Below, piece after piece: positions 16,103 through 16,946 of a DNA stretch of 16,946 nucleotides. The stretch is from assembly GCA_900553265.1 (NCBI GenBank), contig USDD01000063.1:1-16946 (forward strand), read 5' to 3'. The DNA comes from an uncultured Eubacteriales bacterium. GTDB taxonomy: Bacteria; Bacillota; Clostridia; Christensenellales; Aristaeellaceae. Position 1 is the first letter of the stretch. Each line of letters opens with the position of its first letter. The position numbers and the translations under genes are program-made. A model generated the notes under the pieces. It was not told the DNA's origin. It saw only the letters and a program-made list of their open reading frames with translations, and made no database searches.

Positions 16103-16941
16103 GGCTGCGCGTCGGGCAGACCCGGCTTCAGATCGACCTTGCGCTCCTGCTGATGCCGCTGATCGCCGCGCTGCTGGGCGAGGGCGCGGCGGCGGCAATG
16201 CTGATGGTTTCGCTGTCGGCCCACGAAGCCGCGCATCTCGCCGTCGCCCGATGCGCCGGTCTGAGCGTGCCGTCGGTGCGGCTGACCCCCTTCGGCGGCG
16301 CCATCCGGCTGGAAAATCCCTACGCCGCGCCGCCGGGCCGCGTGGCCCTTACGGCGGCGGCAGGCCCGGCGGCAAATCTGCTGCTGGCCGTGCTGTCGGC
16401 GGCGCTGTGCCAGTGGAAGCTCCTGTCGCCCGCGCTCTGCGCGCTGTGCCTTCAGACCAACGCGCTGCTGGTGCTGTTCAACCTGCTGCCCGCGCTGCCC
16501 ATGGACGGCGGCCGAATCCTCTGCGCGCTGCTTAGCCTGCGCATGGATCGCGGCCGCGCGCAGAACCTCTGCGTTCTGCTGGGCCGAATCGTCGCCATCG
16601 CTCTGGCGGCACTGAGCCTGTGGGGATGGCTCGCCCGCGGCAGGCTGAACCTCTCGCCGCTGTTCGCCGCGGCGTTCCTCTGGGTTTCCGCCGGAGACGA
16701 GCGCGAGGCGATGGCCGACGGCCGCGTCCGAACCATGCTCCAGAACCTTCAGCCGCTGCGCGCTCCCATCCGCGCCGACCTCATCGCCGTGGACGCGTCC
16801 ACGGAGCCCGCCGCCGCCCTGCGCGCCGCCCGTCCCGGCCGCGTCCCCCTCTTCGCCGTCTTTCAGGGCAGCCGCCTGACGCGCCTGACCGACGCGCAGT
16901 CGCTGCTGAACAAACTCGTCGAGGCACAGGAAGAGACGTAA
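16099..16941 (+). CDS. spoIVFB: Site-2 protease SpoIVFB (M50), pro-sigma-K processing enzyme
   Basis: Intramembrane zinc metalloprotease that in B. subtilis cuts the pro-sequence from sigma-K in the mother cell. The 280-aa protein has the M50 motifs: HEAAH (42-46, in SLSAHEAAHLAVA) inside a membrane helix, FGGAIRL (65-71), AAGPAANLLLA (87-97) and NLLPALPMDGGRIL (128-141), whose D136 is the third zinc ligand. The C-terminal part (about 213-280; DLIAVDASTEPAAALRA, VPLFAVFQGSRLTRL) resembles a single CBS-like domain, as in SpoIVFB. The ATG overlaps the spoIVFA stop (ATGA), so the pair is coupled. The gene is complete, with its TAA five bases before the window end. Confidence 0.93.
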   Translation: MRLRVGQTRLQIDLALLLMPLIAALLGEGAAAAMLMVSLSAHEAAHLAVARCAGLSVPSVRLTPFGGAIRLENPYAAPPGRVALTAAAGPAANLLLAVLSAALCQWKLLSPALCALCLQTNALLVLFNLLPALPMDGGRILCALLSLRMDRGRAQNLCVLLGRIVAIALAALSLWGWLARGRLNLSPLFAAAFLWVSAGDEREAMADGRVRTMLQNLQPLRAPIRADLIAVDASTEPAAALRAARPGRVPLFAVFQGSRLTRLTDAQSLLNKLVEAQEET

Positions 16942-16946
16942 AGCGG

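Overview
The window is GC-rich, gene-dense DNA from an endospore-forming Firmicute. A Clostridia-like lineage is the best guess, because a sigma-G gene and a spoIVFA-spoIVFB pair sit beside glutamine synthetase III, Ktr-type potassium transport and an mre/rodA cell-wall cluster. I see no mobile elements, tRNA, rRNA or CRISPR. Three genes appear to start with TTG (Nudix, mreD, pbp2). Many long open frames lie opposite the real genes and are shadows of high GC.

Left half, minus strand (7158 down to 134). A good housekeeping promoter (7210-7238) drives glutamine synthetase III. Behind it, closely packed, come a PfkB-family sugar-phosphate kinase, a TrkH/KtrB potassium channel subunit (ATGA overlap with the kinase), its TrkA/KtrA RCK regulator, an unrecognised 172-aa protein and a flavin-reductase-like protein. 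A strong intrinsic terminator (966-997) closes this unit. Sigma-G follows, with its own promoter that reads as both a sigma-F and a sigma-G site, next to the terminator.

Centre, plus strand (7365-7853). A divergent Nudix-fold gene with an altered Nudix box has its own extended -10 promoter and two tandem terminators.

Right half, plus strand (7917-16941). An extended -10 promoter leads into maf, mreB, mreC, mreD, a class B PBP2 and rodA: the elongasome set for side-wall peptidoglycan synthesis. spoIVFA and spoIVFB, the pro-sigma-K processing complex of the mother cell, follow in the same direction. The order maf-mreBCD-...-spoIVFAB recalls the Bacillus subtilis maf-radC-mreBCD-minCD-spoIVFAB locus, but radC and minCD are absent and pbp2-rodA stand in the minCD position.

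The most unusual signals are: an MreB lacking several otherwise conserved nucleotide-site residues; a SpoIVFA with a basic 13-residue repeat array in its N-terminal arm; a hairpin that would hide the spoIVFA ribosome binding site with a sigma-E-like -10 in its loop; and a PBP2 with a large insertion between its SxN and KTG motifs.
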